DNA of 49,280 nucleotides. Origin: Bacteroidales bacterium. GTDB taxonomy: Bacteria > Bacteroidota > Bacteroidia > Bacteroidales > WCHB1-69. Shown piece by piece: positions 40,616-48,585 of the stretch (position 1 is the first letter of the stretch; the number at the start of each line of letters is the position of its first letter). The position numbers and the translations under genes were made by a program. Under the pieces are notes generated by a model. The model saw only the letters and a list, made by a program, of their open reading frames with translations, did not search any database and was not told the DNA's origin. The stretch covers positions 1 through 49,280 of the forward strand of contig JAFRUI010000004.1 in the NCBI GenBank assembly GCA_017438945.1, written 5' to 3'.

Positions 40616-41008
40616 ATGGACTTCGATTTAGTATTATACATTATCCTTATAGTGGGCAGCATATTATTGTCCGTCGTCAAAACGTTGAAAAAAGACGAGG
40701 CGGCACGCCAGACAAACAAGAACAGGGGTGGACGCCCGATTGTGGTTGAAGATATCCATGAGGAAGAGGATGTACAGCCGCAAAGGAAGGCAAGAGTCGC
40801 ACCACAACCTGAACAAAAAGACGAATATTTCTCCTACGAAACGATGAGCGAACGCGATTTCGAGCAGGAATTCGCCCAAAACGTGGAGGAGGAAACTACC
40901 ATCTCCTCCGTTCAGAATAAACCGGACACCAAAATCAACCTTTCCTTGGATGAGGAGGAAGTGTACAAAGGAGTGGTCTGGTCGGAGATCCTGAAACGGA
41001 AGTATTGA
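40616..41008 (+). CDS. Small single-helix membrane protein, unknown function
   Basis: This 130-residue protein has one N-terminal membrane helix (FDLVLYIILIVGSILLSVV). A charged, low-complexity middle is rich in Glu, Lys and Gln. The conserved-looking tail EEVYKGVVWSEILKRKY is a short motif seen at the C-terminus of small Bacteroidota proteins of unknown role. It lies 9 bases after yihY and is closed by the palindrome at 41011, so it is probably the last gene of the nadC-yihY unit. No enzymatic domain is visible. Confidence 0.65.
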   Translation: MDFDLVLYIILIVGSILLSVVKTLKKDEAARQTNKNRGGRPIVVEDIHEEEDVQPQRKARVAPQPEQKDEYFSYETMSERDFEQEFAQNVEEETTISSVQNKPDTKINLSLDEEEVYKGVVWSEILKRKY

Positions 41009-41010
41009 AA

Positions 41011-41040
41011 TGTAGGGGCGAATAATTATTCGCCCCTACA
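41011..41040. repeat. Perfect 30-base palindrome
   Basis: The 15-base arm TGTAGGGGCGAATAA is followed directly by its complement, with no loop. It belongs to the same family as 34705-34785 by its TGTAGGG end, and sits three bases after the stop of the small membrane protein gene. Confidence 0.85.
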
Positions 41041-41059
41041 TTAACCACATCTTAAAATA

Positions 41060-41092
41060 AAAACGGGAAATCCATTGCGGATTTCCCGTTTT
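41060..41092. terminator. Strong hairpin terminator between convergent genes
   Basis: A 14-base perfect stem (41060-41073 with 41079-41092, arm AAAACGGGAAATCC) encloses a 5-base loop, with A/T flanks on both sides. It lies between the + strand yihY unit and the minus-strand TonB gene and can serve both. Confidence 0.88.
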
Positions 41093-41114
41093 GTTTTCGC
41101 ATTAACAATCAGAA

Positions 41115-41804
41115 TTATTGTCTGAACGTGACGGGCACCTGATAGTAGCAGCGAACGGGTTTGCCGTTCTTTTTGCCAGGGTTCCATTTCGGCATGGACA
41201 TAACGCCACGGACGGCTTCTTTGTCGCAATCGGGGAACAACGGGACTTTGACCTTAGCGTTGCTCACTCGGCCGTCCTTCTCAACGACGAACTCTATGAG
41301 CACAGTGCCTGTGATACCCGTGTTACGAGCCACTTCGGGATATTGGATCTCGCGGGTCAGAAAAGCATTGAGCGCTTCGGGGCCGCCAGGAAACTCGGGC
41401 ATTATCTCTGTCCATGTCTCCGGTGGTTCTTCTCCTGACGATTCTTCCAACAATTCCACTTTTGTGTCTTCAATGTCAGGAATGACATCATCTTGGGTAA
41501 CTTCAACATCAAATGAAATATCCATATCCACGTGCACATTATTGTCCACGAGTTGCAGGATAACCTCTGTTTGAGGTGGTTGTTGTTGGGGAGGCGGTGG
41601 TGGGGTTTGGTCGGTGGCGAGAACATCATCATCCATGACAGTGATGAAGTCGTCATCCTGTAGTTCAAACGCTGGCGCTCTGTCTTCGCTGGCAAAAAGT
41701 TCGAAACCTGCATAAATAAGACTAAGCACCACAACGAATCCGACTAACGCGAAAAGTCCGCGTTTGTTTTCCAGATTTCCCTTGTCTGATTTCTTTGTAA
41801 CCAT
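41115..41804 (-). CDS. TonB-family energy transducer, copy 1
   Basis: This 229-residue protein has a cytoplasmic start, one membrane helix (GLFALVGFVVVLSLIYAGFELF), a linker with a proline run (TPPPPPQQQPP) and an acidic stretch, and a C-terminal TonB domain: LNAFLTREIQYPEVARNTGITGTVLIEFVVEKDGRVSNAKV and VRGVMSMPKWNPGKKNGKPVRCYYQVPVTF. It passes proton-motive energy from an ExbBD-type motor to outer-membrane receptors. The next gene upstream (42001-42690) is a close paralogue; the TonB domains are almost identical while the linker differs. No exbB/exbD or receptor is adjacent. A terminator and no clear promoter lie between the two copies. Confidence 0.92.
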   Translation of the reverse strand: MVTKKSDKGNLENKRGLFALVGFVVVLSLIYAGFELFASEDRAPAFELQDDDFITVMDDDVLATDQTPPPPPQQQPPQTEVILQLVDNNVHVDMDISFDVEVTQDDVIPDIEDTKVELLEESSGEEPPETWTEIMPEFPGGPEALNAFLTREIQYPEVARNTGITGTVLIEFVVEKDGRVSNAKVKVPLFPDCDKEAVRGVMSMPKWNPGKKNGKPVRCYYQVPVTFRQ

Positions 41805-41893
41805 TTTTTCGGGTTTTTACGTGAAACATTCTTGTTCGGCAAGTCTCCTTGCTTTATTAGAACAACGGAAATAGAAAACATTTTATTGCACAA

Positions 41894-41921
41894 AAAAAGG
41901 AACCCGAATGGATTCCTTTTT
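41894..41921 (-). terminator. Hairpin terminator between the two TonB genes
   Basis: A 9-base stem (AAAAAGGAA at 41894-41902 with TTCCTTTTT at 41913-41921) encloses a 10-base loop. On the minus strand it is followed by a T run. It closes the gene at 42001-42690. Confidence 0.75.
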
Positions 41922-41947
41922 ATATCGTAATATTTGGTTAAAGAATC

Positions 41948-41996
41948 AGGAACTGGCAACGTTCAACATGAAACTTGAATCCTGAAACCTGAAACC
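41948..41996. repeat. Heptanucleotide-period array between TonB genes
   Basis: Units AGGAACT, GGCAACG, TTCAACA, TGAAACT, TGAATCC, TGAAACC, TGAAACC keep a strict 7-base phase and end four bases before the stop codon of the TonB gene at 42001. Confidence 0.75.
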
Positions 41997-42000
41997 AGAG

Positions 42001-42690
42001 TTATTGTCTGAAGGTGACGGGCACCTGGTAGAAACAGCGGACGGGCTTGCCCATGTTCTTACCGGGTTTCCATTTCGGCATGGCCATGACACCACGGACA
42101 GCTTCCTTGTCGCATTCAGGGAACAAGGGGACTTTGACCTTGGCGTTACTGACGCGACCGTCTTTCTCGACGACGAACTCGATCAGCACGGTGCCGGTGA
42201 TACCATTGTTACGGGCGACTTCGGGATATTGGATTTCGCGGGTCAGGAAAGCGTTGAGGGCTTCAGGACCACCAGGGAATTCAGGCATCTCTTCTGTAAA
42301 CATCAACGGGGGTTCTTCCTCTGCAACATCCTCGACCACATCAATCTGCTCATCTGAAATGTCGAGCACCACATCATCCTCGTTGAACTCAACATCAAAG
42401 GAGAGATCTGTATTAACCTTGATATTATCCTCCACAATGTTCAGCACAACTTCTTGTTGCTGTTGTTGCGGCTCTGGTGGCGGGGGAGGAGTCTGGTCGG
42501 TGGCGATCACATCATCATCCACCACTGTGATGAACTCATCGTCCTGCAACTCAAATGCGGGAGCCTTATCTTCATTGGCGAAAAGCTCGAAACCAGCGTA
42601 GATAAGACCTAAAACCACGGCAAATCCGACAAGAAGGAACAAGCCACGCTTGTTTTCCAAATTTCCTTTGTCTGTTTTCTTTGCGATCAT
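42001..42690 (-). CDS. TonB-family energy transducer, copy 2
   Basis: This 229-residue protein is a paralogue of the gene at 41115-41804 and has the same length. Its membrane helix is GLFLLVGFAVVLGLIYAGFELF; the linker has a Pro/Gln run (TPPPPPEPQQQQQ) followed by an acidic region rich in Asp and Glu; the TonB C-terminal domain reads YPEVARNNGITGTVLIEFVVEKDGRVS. It has its own -7 box at 42733 and a terminator at 41894, so it may be expressed apart from copy 1. The divergent linker may tune reach or partner choice across the periplasm. Confidence 0.92.
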   Translation of the reverse strand: MIAKKTDKGNLENKRGLFLLVGFAVVLGLIYAGFELFANEDKAPAFELQDDEFITVVDDDVIATDQTPPPPPEPQQQQQEVVLNIVEDNIKVNTDLSFDVEFNEDDVVLDISDEQIDVVEDVAEEEPPLMFTEEMPEFPGGPEALNAFLTREIQYPEVARNNGITGTVLIEFVVEKDGRVSNAKVKVPLFPECDKEAVRGVMAMPKWKPGKNMGKPVRCFYQVPVTFRQ

Positions 42691-42732
42691 AACTTTATGT
42701 TTTTACTTTAAAATACACTTTTAATCGGTCTG

Positions 42733-42740
42733 CAAAAATA
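42733..42740 (-). promoter_or_regulatory. -7 box (TATTTTTG) for TonB copy 2
   Basis: This minus-strand TAnnTTTG match lies 43 bases before the ATG at 42690. The rest of the 42691-42934 gap holds an A/T-rich stretch and, at its right end, a heptad array; no gene is seen there. Confidence 0.55.
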
Positions 42741-42895
42741 CTCTTTTTTTTAATACAACGTGCGGTGTTGAAAATTTATTTTATGATGAGGAATATTTTG
42801 TGGTTTATCGTTGAACCATGACCATTGGCATTGCCATTGATTTTTGACCCCAGGGCTTTCAAGGAAGATGTTTTTATATTATTGCGGTTATATGG

Positions 42896-42937
42896 TCCAT
42901 TCTACATTCTTCATTCTACATTCATAATTCATAATTA
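42896..42937. repeat. Heptanucleotide-period array after the GH92 gene
   Basis: Units TCCATTC, TACATTC, TTCATTC, TACATTC, ATAATTC, ATAATTA. The last unit contains the GH92 stop codon (42935-42937). Confidence 0.75.
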
Positions 42938-45340
42938 TTCCAGCGAGTACGGCTTCTCCGTGAACCACTTCTTGTTCGGCTTGCTGCCCATCGTGAAGAC
43001 GAGCTCGCCGCCGGCCATGATCTGCTCATAGGTGATGTAGGCGGTGTGCAGCGGCTTGCCGTTGAGTGTCACCGACTGGACGTAGCAGTTCTGGTCGCTG
43101 ACATTGGGGGCCTTGATGGTCAAGGTGTTGCCGTTTTGCAGCTGGAGGACGTTTTCGGGCAGGTAGGGCGCCCCGAAGACATATTGGCCGCTGGCGGGAC
43201 AGACGGGATAGAAGCCCATCGCGCTGAAGATGTACCAGGCTGACATCTGTCCGCAGTCGTCGTTGCCACACAGCCCGTCGAGGTGGTTGCGGTACATCTT
43301 GTTCATCACCTCGCGCACGCGCAACTGCGTCTTCCACGGCTGGGAGGTCCACATGTAGAGGTACGGAATGTGGTGGCTGGGCTCGTTGCCGTGCACGTAG
43401 CCGCCCAACATGCCCTCGCGGGTAACATCCTCGGTCTCTGCGAAGAACTTGTCGGGTACGTACATCGTGAAAAGCTCGTCCAAGCGGTTCACGAAGACCT
43501 TGTCGCCGCCCATGATCTTGATCAAGCCGTTGACATCATGCGGCACATAGAACGAGTAGTTCCAGCTGTTGCCCTCGATGAAGCCCTCGTTGGAGGTGGA
43601 GAGCAGATCGGCGGGCGTCTTCCAACTGCCGTCCTCGTAGCGTGCTTGCGCGAAGCCCGTTTCCGGATTGAAGACGTTCTTGAAGTTCAGCGCGCGCTGA
43701 CGGTAAGTCTCCTTCATCTTTTCATATCCAGAAGCAATTTTGCCTTTGTCGATCAGATTGTAAATCACCCAATCTTCGTAGGAGTTTTCCAAGGTAATGG
43801 AGGTGCCGACAGCAGACTTGTTGTATGGAACATAACCCAGTTTTTTGTACAGGTCAGTGTGGTCATAATAGTCTAAGTTTGCGCTGTTTAGGATATACGG
43901 CATGGCATTGATAAGAACTCCATTCATTTTCACATTTTCCCCGTAAAAATTCGGATGGTGACAGAGATAGTTGTCTGCCACCGCCGACACGCCGTGATAG
44001 CCAATCATACACCAGTTCTCATTGCCTGCATGACTCCAAATGGGCAAGATTTGATGGACGCTTTGCTCGGCGTGGTCTATCATAGAGGAAACCATATCGC
44101 AAGCAGCTTTCGGGTCAATGATGTTCAGTAGCGGGTGTTCGGCGCGGTAGGTGTCCCACAAGGAAAAAATCGTATAGTTGGTATGACCTTCTTCATTCTG
44201 ATGTATATTGTGGTCAATCCCGCGGTATTTTCCGTCAACGTCTTGATAGATAGATGGATTGATCATCGTATGGTAAAGCGAAGTGTAGAACATCGCAAGT
44301 TGGTCGGGAGTGCCTTCTGCCTCGTAGATGCCGAGTTTGTCATTCCAAGCTTTCTGCGTGCTTTGAAAAATTTCATCGAAAGAAAGGCGATGAAAAGCGT
44401 CTGATGTGGTACCATTGGCATTCTGCTGCCGGTAAGGACGCAGAGCCTCAGCTTCTAAATTTATCTTTGCTCCCTCCGTGCTGACTGCGGAAAGAGCCAC
44501 TTGCACTTCAAGCACAGGGTCATCATCTTGCTCAAACTCTATCCAAGCCACCACCTTGCGTCCTGCCATTTCAGGGAAGTCGTGGTTAAGGTCAAAGCGT
44601 TTCCAGAAGCCGTTGTAGTCCTGTTTCCCGAAATCCTGGTAGCCGTAGTGCGCCACGGGTTTGCTGAAGTGGATGGCGAAATAGACGTAGTTCTCCCGTG
44701 CCCAGCCGTTGGTGATGCGGTAGCCCGTCAGTGTCCAAGGGTCTTCCATCCGCAGGGAGGCCCACAGCACCTTGCCGTCGTAGTTGTAGAGACAGTGGTT
44801 GAGACCGACAATGAGCTTCTGGGTTTCGCCTTTGGGGTAGGTGTATTTGTGGATGCCGCAGTGCGGGGTGGCGGTGAGCTGCACGAGGATGTCGTCGTCG
44901 CTGAGGCGCACCTCGTAGTAGCCAGGCGAGGCCTTCTCTGTGGCGTGGCTGAAGCGTGAGCGGTAGCCGCCGTCGGGGTTGTCGGCGGTGCCGGGGTTGA
45001 GTTGCACCTCGCCGGTGAAGGGCATCAGCAGGATGTCGCCCATATCGGAGTGGCCGGTGCCGCTGAAGTGGGTGTGGCTGAAGCCCACGATGGTCTTGTC
45101 GCGGTACTGGTAGCCGGCGCAGTAGTCATAGACGCCCGGCTGATACTTTCCGTTGATGTTGTGGGGGATGGTGTCCGTGTCGGGACTCACCTGCACGCCC
45201 CCGAAGGGGTAGCACGCGCCGGGGAAGGTGTGCCCCATACCGTTGGTCCCGATCATCGGGTTAACATACTGGGTATAATCGCGTTGCGCGGTAGCGGTAA
45301 CCATAGCGAGGAGGATTATGGGGGTGATTATCTTTCGCAT
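42935..45340 (-). CDS. GH92 alpha-mannosidase
   Basis: This 801-residue enzyme has a signal peptide (IITPIILLAMVTATAQ). It begins with the family pattern YTQYVNPMIGTNGMGHTFPGACYPFGGVQVSPDT, an N-terminal beta-sandwich, followed by the (alpha/alpha)6 barrel. GNEPSHHIPYLY carries the probable catalytic acid glutamate and CGNDDCGQMSAWYIFSAMGFYP the metal/base aspartates. GH92 enzymes are calcium-dependent exo-mannosidases, mostly on alpha-1,2 or other linkages of N-glycans and yeast mannan, acting in the periplasm or at the surface. No SusC/D pair is adjacent, so it is not in a classic polysaccharide utilisation locus. It has a -7 box at 45359 and diverges from a lipoprotein esterase. Confidence 0.95.
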   Translation of the reverse strand: MRKIITPIILLAMVTATAQRDYTQYVNPMIGTNGMGHTFPGACYPFGGVQVSPDTDTIPHNINGKYQPGVYDYCAGYQYRDKTIVGFSHTHFSGTGHSDMGDILLMPFTGEVQLNPGTADNPDGGYRSRFSHATEKASPGYYEVRLSDDDILVQLTATPHCGIHKYTYPKGETQKLIVGLNHCLYNYDGKVLWASLRMEDPWTLTGYRITNGWARENYVYFAIHFSKPVAHYGYQDFGKQDYNGFWKRFDLNHDFPEMAGRKVVAWIEFEQDDDPVLEVQVALSAVSTEGAKINLEAEALRPYRQQNANGTTSDAFHRLSFDEIFQSTQKAWNDKLGIYEAEGTPDQLAMFYTSLYHTMINPSIYQDVDGKYRGIDHNIHQNEEGHTNYTIFSLWDTYRAEHPLLNIIDPKAACDMVSSMIDHAEQSVHQILPIWSHAGNENWCMIGYHGVSAVADNYLCHHPNFYGENVKMNGVLINAMPYILNSANLDYYDHTDLYKKLGYVPYNKSAVGTSITLENSYEDWVIYNLIDKGKIASGYEKMKETYRQRALNFKNVFNPETGFAQARYEDGSWKTPADLLSTSNEGFIEGNSWNYSFYVPHDVNGLIKIMGGDKVFVNRLDELFTMYVPDKFFAETEDVTREGMLGGYVHGNEPSHHIPYLYMWTSQPWKTQLRVREVMNKMYRNHLDGLCGNDDCGQMSAWYIFSAMGFYPVCPASGQYVFGAPYLPENVLQLQNGNTLTIKAPNVSDQNCYVQSVTLNGKPLHTAYITYEQIMAGGELVFTMGSKPNKKWFTEKPYSLE

Positions 45341-45358
45341 ATTATTAATTTAAGACGG

Positions 45359-45366
45359 CAAAAGTA
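45359..45366 (-). promoter_or_regulatory. -7 box (TACTTTTG) for the GH92 gene
   Basis: This minus-strand TAnnTTTG match lies 18 bases before the GH92 ATG, in the divergent gap shared with the esterase gene. Confidence 0.6.
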
Positions 45367-45420
45367 CATATTATTTCGTTTTATGAACCAGTGGCTGCAG
45401 CGAGTCTAAAATAAAATTCC

Positions 45421-45428
45421 TATTTTTG
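45421..45428 (+). promoter_or_regulatory. -7 box (TATTTTTG) for the esterase gene
   Basis: This TAnnTTTG match lies 26 bases before the ATG at 45455. The two boxes in the 114-base gap make a divergent promoter. Confidence 0.6.
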
Positions 45429-45454
45429 CCACCGAAAACCAATACCGAACGGTT

Positions 45455-47182
45455 ATGGGAAAAAGATTCTTCTTTGTTTTCACCGTCACCATTCTGCTGT
45501 CGATAGCGGCCTCTTCCTGCCACAGGAGCAACCTTTCCCTCGACAGTGGAACCTGCTATATGACCCAAATCAACGACAAGACCATCGTAGTCAGAATCGA
45601 TGGTATATGCAACAAAAGTTTGATAATCAATGCTTTTCAAACCGATTCGCTCAATGCTGAGCCCAAGCCGTTGGTTTTCGAAATCGCGACTAACGGGAAG
45701 GGCGGCACATTGGAGGGCGCGAGTCTTCAGCACCCCGCCAAAGTGCGATGGCGTTTCGGACAGAACCGGTTGGTCTGCCGTTGCCGGAGCGCGGAACTGC
45801 CCCGGAGGTTCACCTTGGAACGGTGCGAAACCGACACGGTCCGCTACAGCCGTCAGCTCCTCGACTCACTCTACGATGTGAAGGAGACTGTCGATGTGGA
45901 ATATGCCCGCGCCAACGGTTTTTGGAGCAGCTACCCCGATGAGGACAAGCCCTTTTCGGCCATCTACACGGAACGGCTTCCGCAGCTGGCCGACACAAAT
46001 GTCATCCCACTGTGCATGGACATTTACGAGCCCGAGGACCATTCCGACGCCATGCGTCCTTTGATCGTGCTGATTCACGGCGGGGCGTTCTATAACGGCG
46101 ACAAACAAGACGAAACCTACGTGAAATGGTGCCGCCACTACGCTTCCTTGGGCTATGTGGCCGTGTCCGTCAATTACCGCATGGGCTTTCTGCCTTACAA
46201 AAACGCCATCGACTGCGCCGGTTACCGCGCCACCCAAGATGTGAATGCCGCCATTCGATATTTGCTGCATCACGCTGACACTTACAGAATTAACCCCGAT
46301 TGGATTTTCACGTGGGGCACGAGTGCGGGAGGCATCACGGCGCTGAATGTCGCGTTTATGAAGGATGGAAACCGGCCGAAGTCCGTCCTGCAAGAGGGCA
46401 AAATCGCCAAATTGAACCCGAAATTCACGGAGACGTTCAAAATCAAGGCCGTGGCGAACATGTGGGGAGCCGTACACGACACATGCATCCTCGCCAACAG
46501 CCGCATACCCATCATCTCGTTCCACGGCGACGCAGACGGCATCGTGCCATACGGCTACGGGCAGCCATTTTTGAAATTGTTGGCCTCTTCGCTGACGAGC
46601 GAGATGAAGAACCAGCTCCAGCGTTTCCTGTCTGAACATGCCAACCCATCGGAGCATCGTGATGGGGCGTTGGATAATCATCCCGTAACGATTAGCGTGT
46701 GGGATCCGGTGGCGGAAAAGGTACAGGAGTGGGTTCAATCCTTCTCGGTGCCCGTTTGGGACAAGATTGTCTCGCCCATGTACGGCTCTGCGTGCATCCA
46801 CGAATACCTTGACAGACACGGTGTTCGCAATCAACTGTTCACCGTAGCGGGCGCGGACCAGCACAGCCTCCATGTCGATGAGCACCGTAACATAGTTCCC
46901 TATTTCTACACCATCCAAGACTCCGTGGCGCGGTTCTTCTACGAGGAAATGGTACCTAAGCCCGTAAACCTGCATCAAGAAAGTGCGGGATCCCCATTCT
47001 TCCGTATTGACAACACGGACATCGCCGAAATACATTGGCAGGTGAATGGTGGCGTGTTGTTGGAAAAGTCCGACAATCGTGCAAGGGTGGTGTTCTTCGG
47101 GGATGCGAAGCGGCACGTTGTCCGTGTGTCCGGACGATATAAGAACGGAGTGGAGTTTAACGAAGAAGTCTCAATGGCTTAG
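45455..47182 (+). CDS. Lipoprotein alpha/beta-hydrolase (carboxylesterase-like)
   Basis: This 575-residue protein has a lipoprotein signal peptide with Cys22 (lipobox AASSC). Residues ~185-490 are a carboxylesterase-type alpha/beta-hydrolase: oxyanion loop HGGAF at 208-212, nucleophile Ser290 in WGTSAGG, a probable acid in SFHGDADGIVPYG, and a histidine in GADQHSLHVDE. An N-terminal beta-rich domain (~25-140) and a C-terminal PKD/Ig-like module (IAEIHWQVNGGVLLE to VRVSGRYKNGVEF) flank it. It probably removes ester groups from glycans or other envelope substrates. It diverges from GH92, so it may deacylate substrates for mannose removal; this is inference. Confidence 0.82.
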   Translation: MGKRFFFVFTVTILLSIAASSCHRSNLSLDSGTCYMTQINDKTIVVRIDGICNKSLIINAFQTDSLNAEPKPLVFEIATNGKGGTLEGASLQHPAKVRWRFGQNRLVCRCRSAELPRRFTLERCETDTVRYSRQLLDSLYDVKETVDVEYARANGFWSSYPDEDKPFSAIYTERLPQLADTNVIPLCMDIYEPEDHSDAMRPLIVLIHGGAFYNGDKQDETYVKWCRHYASLGYVAVSVNYRMGFLPYKNAIDCAGYRATQDVNAAIRYLLHHADTYRINPDWIFTWGTSAGGITALNVAFMKDGNRPKSVLQEGKIAKLNPKFTETFKIKAVANMWGAVHDTCILANSRIPIISFHGDADGIVPYGYGQPFLKLLASSLTSEMKNQLQRFLSEHANPSEHRDGALDNHPVTISVWDPVAEKVQEWVQSFSVPVWDKIVSPMYGSACIHEYLDRHGVRNQLFTVAGADQHSLHVDEHRNIVPYFYTIQDSVARFFYEEMVPKPVNLHQESAGSPFFRIDNTDIAEIHWQVNGGVLLEKSDNRARVVFFGDAKRHVVRVSGRYKNGVEFNEEVSMA

Positions 47183-47185
47183 CTT

Positions 47186-47647
47186 ATGAAAACGTTCAAG
47201 TTTTTGCTTTGCGCGATGGTGCAGTGGACGTGGGGAATTGTCCAGAACGCCATCGGGCTGCTTCTGTTCCTGGTGTTCCTCCCGAACCGGCACTTTGTCT
47301 TCCGGTCGAGCGTGGTGACTTGTTGGAAAATCCCTTACAGCGCCGGATGCGGGATGTTCATCTTCCTGAACGACACGGACTTGTGCGAAAGCGACAAAGG
47401 GGCGATTTCAAAGATGGACTACGACTTGCTGGTGCACGAATACGGGCACTGTCTGCAGTCCATCCTGTTGGGACCGCTGTTTTTACCGGTCATCGCCATT
47501 CCTTCCATCCTTTGGGCCGCCCTGCCCTGTTTTGAACGACTCCGGAAGAGGAAAAGGATGTCGTATTATGAGCTGTACTGCGAGAAGTGGGCGAACCGGT
47601 TCGGCGACCGGGTGTGCGGGAACCGGCGGGTGTTTTGCCGGGGTTGA
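47186..47647 (+). CDS. Small membrane protein with HEYGH zinc-binding-like motif
   Basis: This 153-residue protein has two main hydrophobic segments (~5-30 and ~90-112). HEYGHCLQSILLGPLFLPVI holds an HExxH motif at the start of the second helix, the pattern of zinc metallopeptidases with the active site near the membrane. A GCGMFIFLNDTD stretch and a basic Cys-rich tail follow. It starts 3 bases after the esterase stop, so it is in the same operon. The product is small for a known membrane peptidase; the third zinc ligand is not obvious, although ELYCEKWANRFGD downstream is a candidate. Activity is unproven. Confidence 0.65.
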   Translation: MKTFKFLLCAMVQWTWGIVQNAIGLLLFLVFLPNRHFVFRSSVVTCWKIPYSAGCGMFIFLNDTDLCESDKGAISKMDYDLLVHEYGHCLQSILLGPLFLPVIAIPSILWAALPCFERLRKRKRMSYYELYCEKWANRFGDRVCGNRRVFCRG

Positions 47648-47705
47648 CCATGATCTCCACGAATCGCGGGGATTTGCACGGAAAAAATACGGTTTTTGTG
47701 ATGAG

Positions 47706-47726
47706 TGAACAGTGAACAGTGATTAA
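47706..47726. repeat. Short heptanucleotide-period array
   Basis: Units TGAACAG, TGAACAG, TGATTAA lie in the 230-base gap after the HEYGH gene. The rest of the gap holds the promoter of the next gene and nothing else recognisable. Confidence 0.55.
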
Positions 47727-47767
47727 TCAGGGTATTTCCATTTTCGTGTGTGTGTTCGAAATTTATG

Positions 47768-47775
47768 TACATTTG
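47768..47775 (+). promoter_or_regulatory. -7 box (TACATTTG) for the small secreted protein
   Basis: This TAnnTTTG match lies about 100 bases before the ATG at 47878, which would give an unusually long leader of roughly 95 bases. Confidence 0.5.
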
Positions 47776-47877
47776 CACTTTCATATTCAGTCCCTGTTCA
47801 AGGGATTTCGCAGGGTTAGAGAGTATGACGCAATTAGTTGAATAATAGATATCTTCTCAATAAAAGCAGGAACAATT

Positions 47878-48420
47878 ATGAAACGTATTATTATCTCTTT
47901 TGTCGTTCTTTTATTTGCTGTGACCGCATGGGGCCAAAGTGGGTCAACGACAAAATTTTTCTCATGGAAAGGACTTTCCATTAACTATCCAGACAATTAT
48001 ACCATCACAAATAAAGGGTATGATCGACAAAACAAATCATACTCTTTTATTTGCACGACCACAGATGAAGAAAATGTCTCTATGGTCACTATCGGTTTCT
48101 CGAAAAATTTGGCAAAAGATCTTTCCACAAGTCTTGCGCGGAAAGTCTTTTTCAAAGAAATCATACCCGCTATAGCTTCCGAGTTGGAGGCAGGAGAAGA
48201 TTCGTTCAAGTCTCTAAAGACTGGTGATATCAAGGAGTTTCCCATACCTCATCCCAATGTTTCCGCTGACTACACTGCTACAGTGGAAGGCATTGATATT
48301 CAAGGTGAAATTGTAGTATTTATACAGAAGAATTTCATTGTCACCTGCGTTCTTACCACAGACTCTCCCCAGCACGTGCAGGAGCTCGAAGAAATTATTA
48401 AAACCATTATCGTGAAATAA
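47878..48420 (+). CDS. Small secreted protein of unknown function
   Basis: This 180-residue protein has a clear signal peptide (MKRIIISFVVLLFAVTAWGQ). The mature part begins SGSTTKFFSWKGLSINYPDNYTI and is an alternating beta/alpha pattern similar in outline to PsbP/DUF1795-type folds (GLSINYPDNYTI, FICTTTDEENVSMVTIG, FIVTCVLTTDSPQHVQELEEIIKTI). No catalytic motif is visible. It is expected in the periplasm. The preceding leader of about 95 bases may carry control elements, but no known riboswitch was recognised. Confidence 0.65.
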   Translation: MKRIIISFVVLLFAVTAWGQSGSTTKFFSWKGLSINYPDNYTITNKGYDRQNKSYSFICTTTDEENVSMVTIGFSKNLAKDLSTSLARKVFFKEIIPAIASELEAGEDSFKSLKTGDIKEFPIPHPNVSADYTATVEGIDIQGEIVVFIQKNFIVTCVLTTDSPQHVQELEEIIKTIIVK

Positions 48421-48451
48421 CGATATCCAAGCCTTTCGTGGTCTATTACCA

Positions 48452-48479
48452 GTGGAGACGTACCATGGCGCGTCTCTAC
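48452..48479. repeat. Palindromic repeat with GTAGAGACG-type end
   Basis: Near-perfect arms (GTGGAGACG at 48452-48460 and CGTCTCTAC at 48471-48479, one mismatch) lie around a CCATGG centre. The termini resemble those of the palindromes at 34705 and 41011. Confidence 0.7.
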
Positions 48480-48480
48480 C

Positions 48481-48585
48481 TCATCCCGCCTTCGTCTGCA
48501 CGTGCGCGATATAGGTGCCGGGGGCGAGGTTAGGGTAAACGGGAAATGCAACCTCACGGGCAGAATCTTCCAAAATTCCAGGCGA
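48481..48585 (-). pseudogene. Possible remnant of a type A T9SS sorting domain
   Basis: On the minus strand a 34-codon frame ending in TGA (48481-48483) reads EVAFPVYPNLAPGTYIAHVQ near its end. It resembles the last strands of a sorting domain (…LAPGTYI…V.T). No intact upstream coding sequence is found in this frame; stops and a frame change interrupt it. It is probably a decayed 3' end of a former surface protein gene, next to a palindromic element. The rest of the 358-base gap (48421-48778) holds only that palindrome and a promoter box. Confidence 0.35.

Noticed and set aside
45866-47116. 416-codon minus-strand frame opposite the esterase
   Set aside because: The + strand has a lipobox, HGGAF and GTSAGG motifs and a promoter; the minus frame has low-information Val/His/Arg-rich sequence typical of an antisense shadow.
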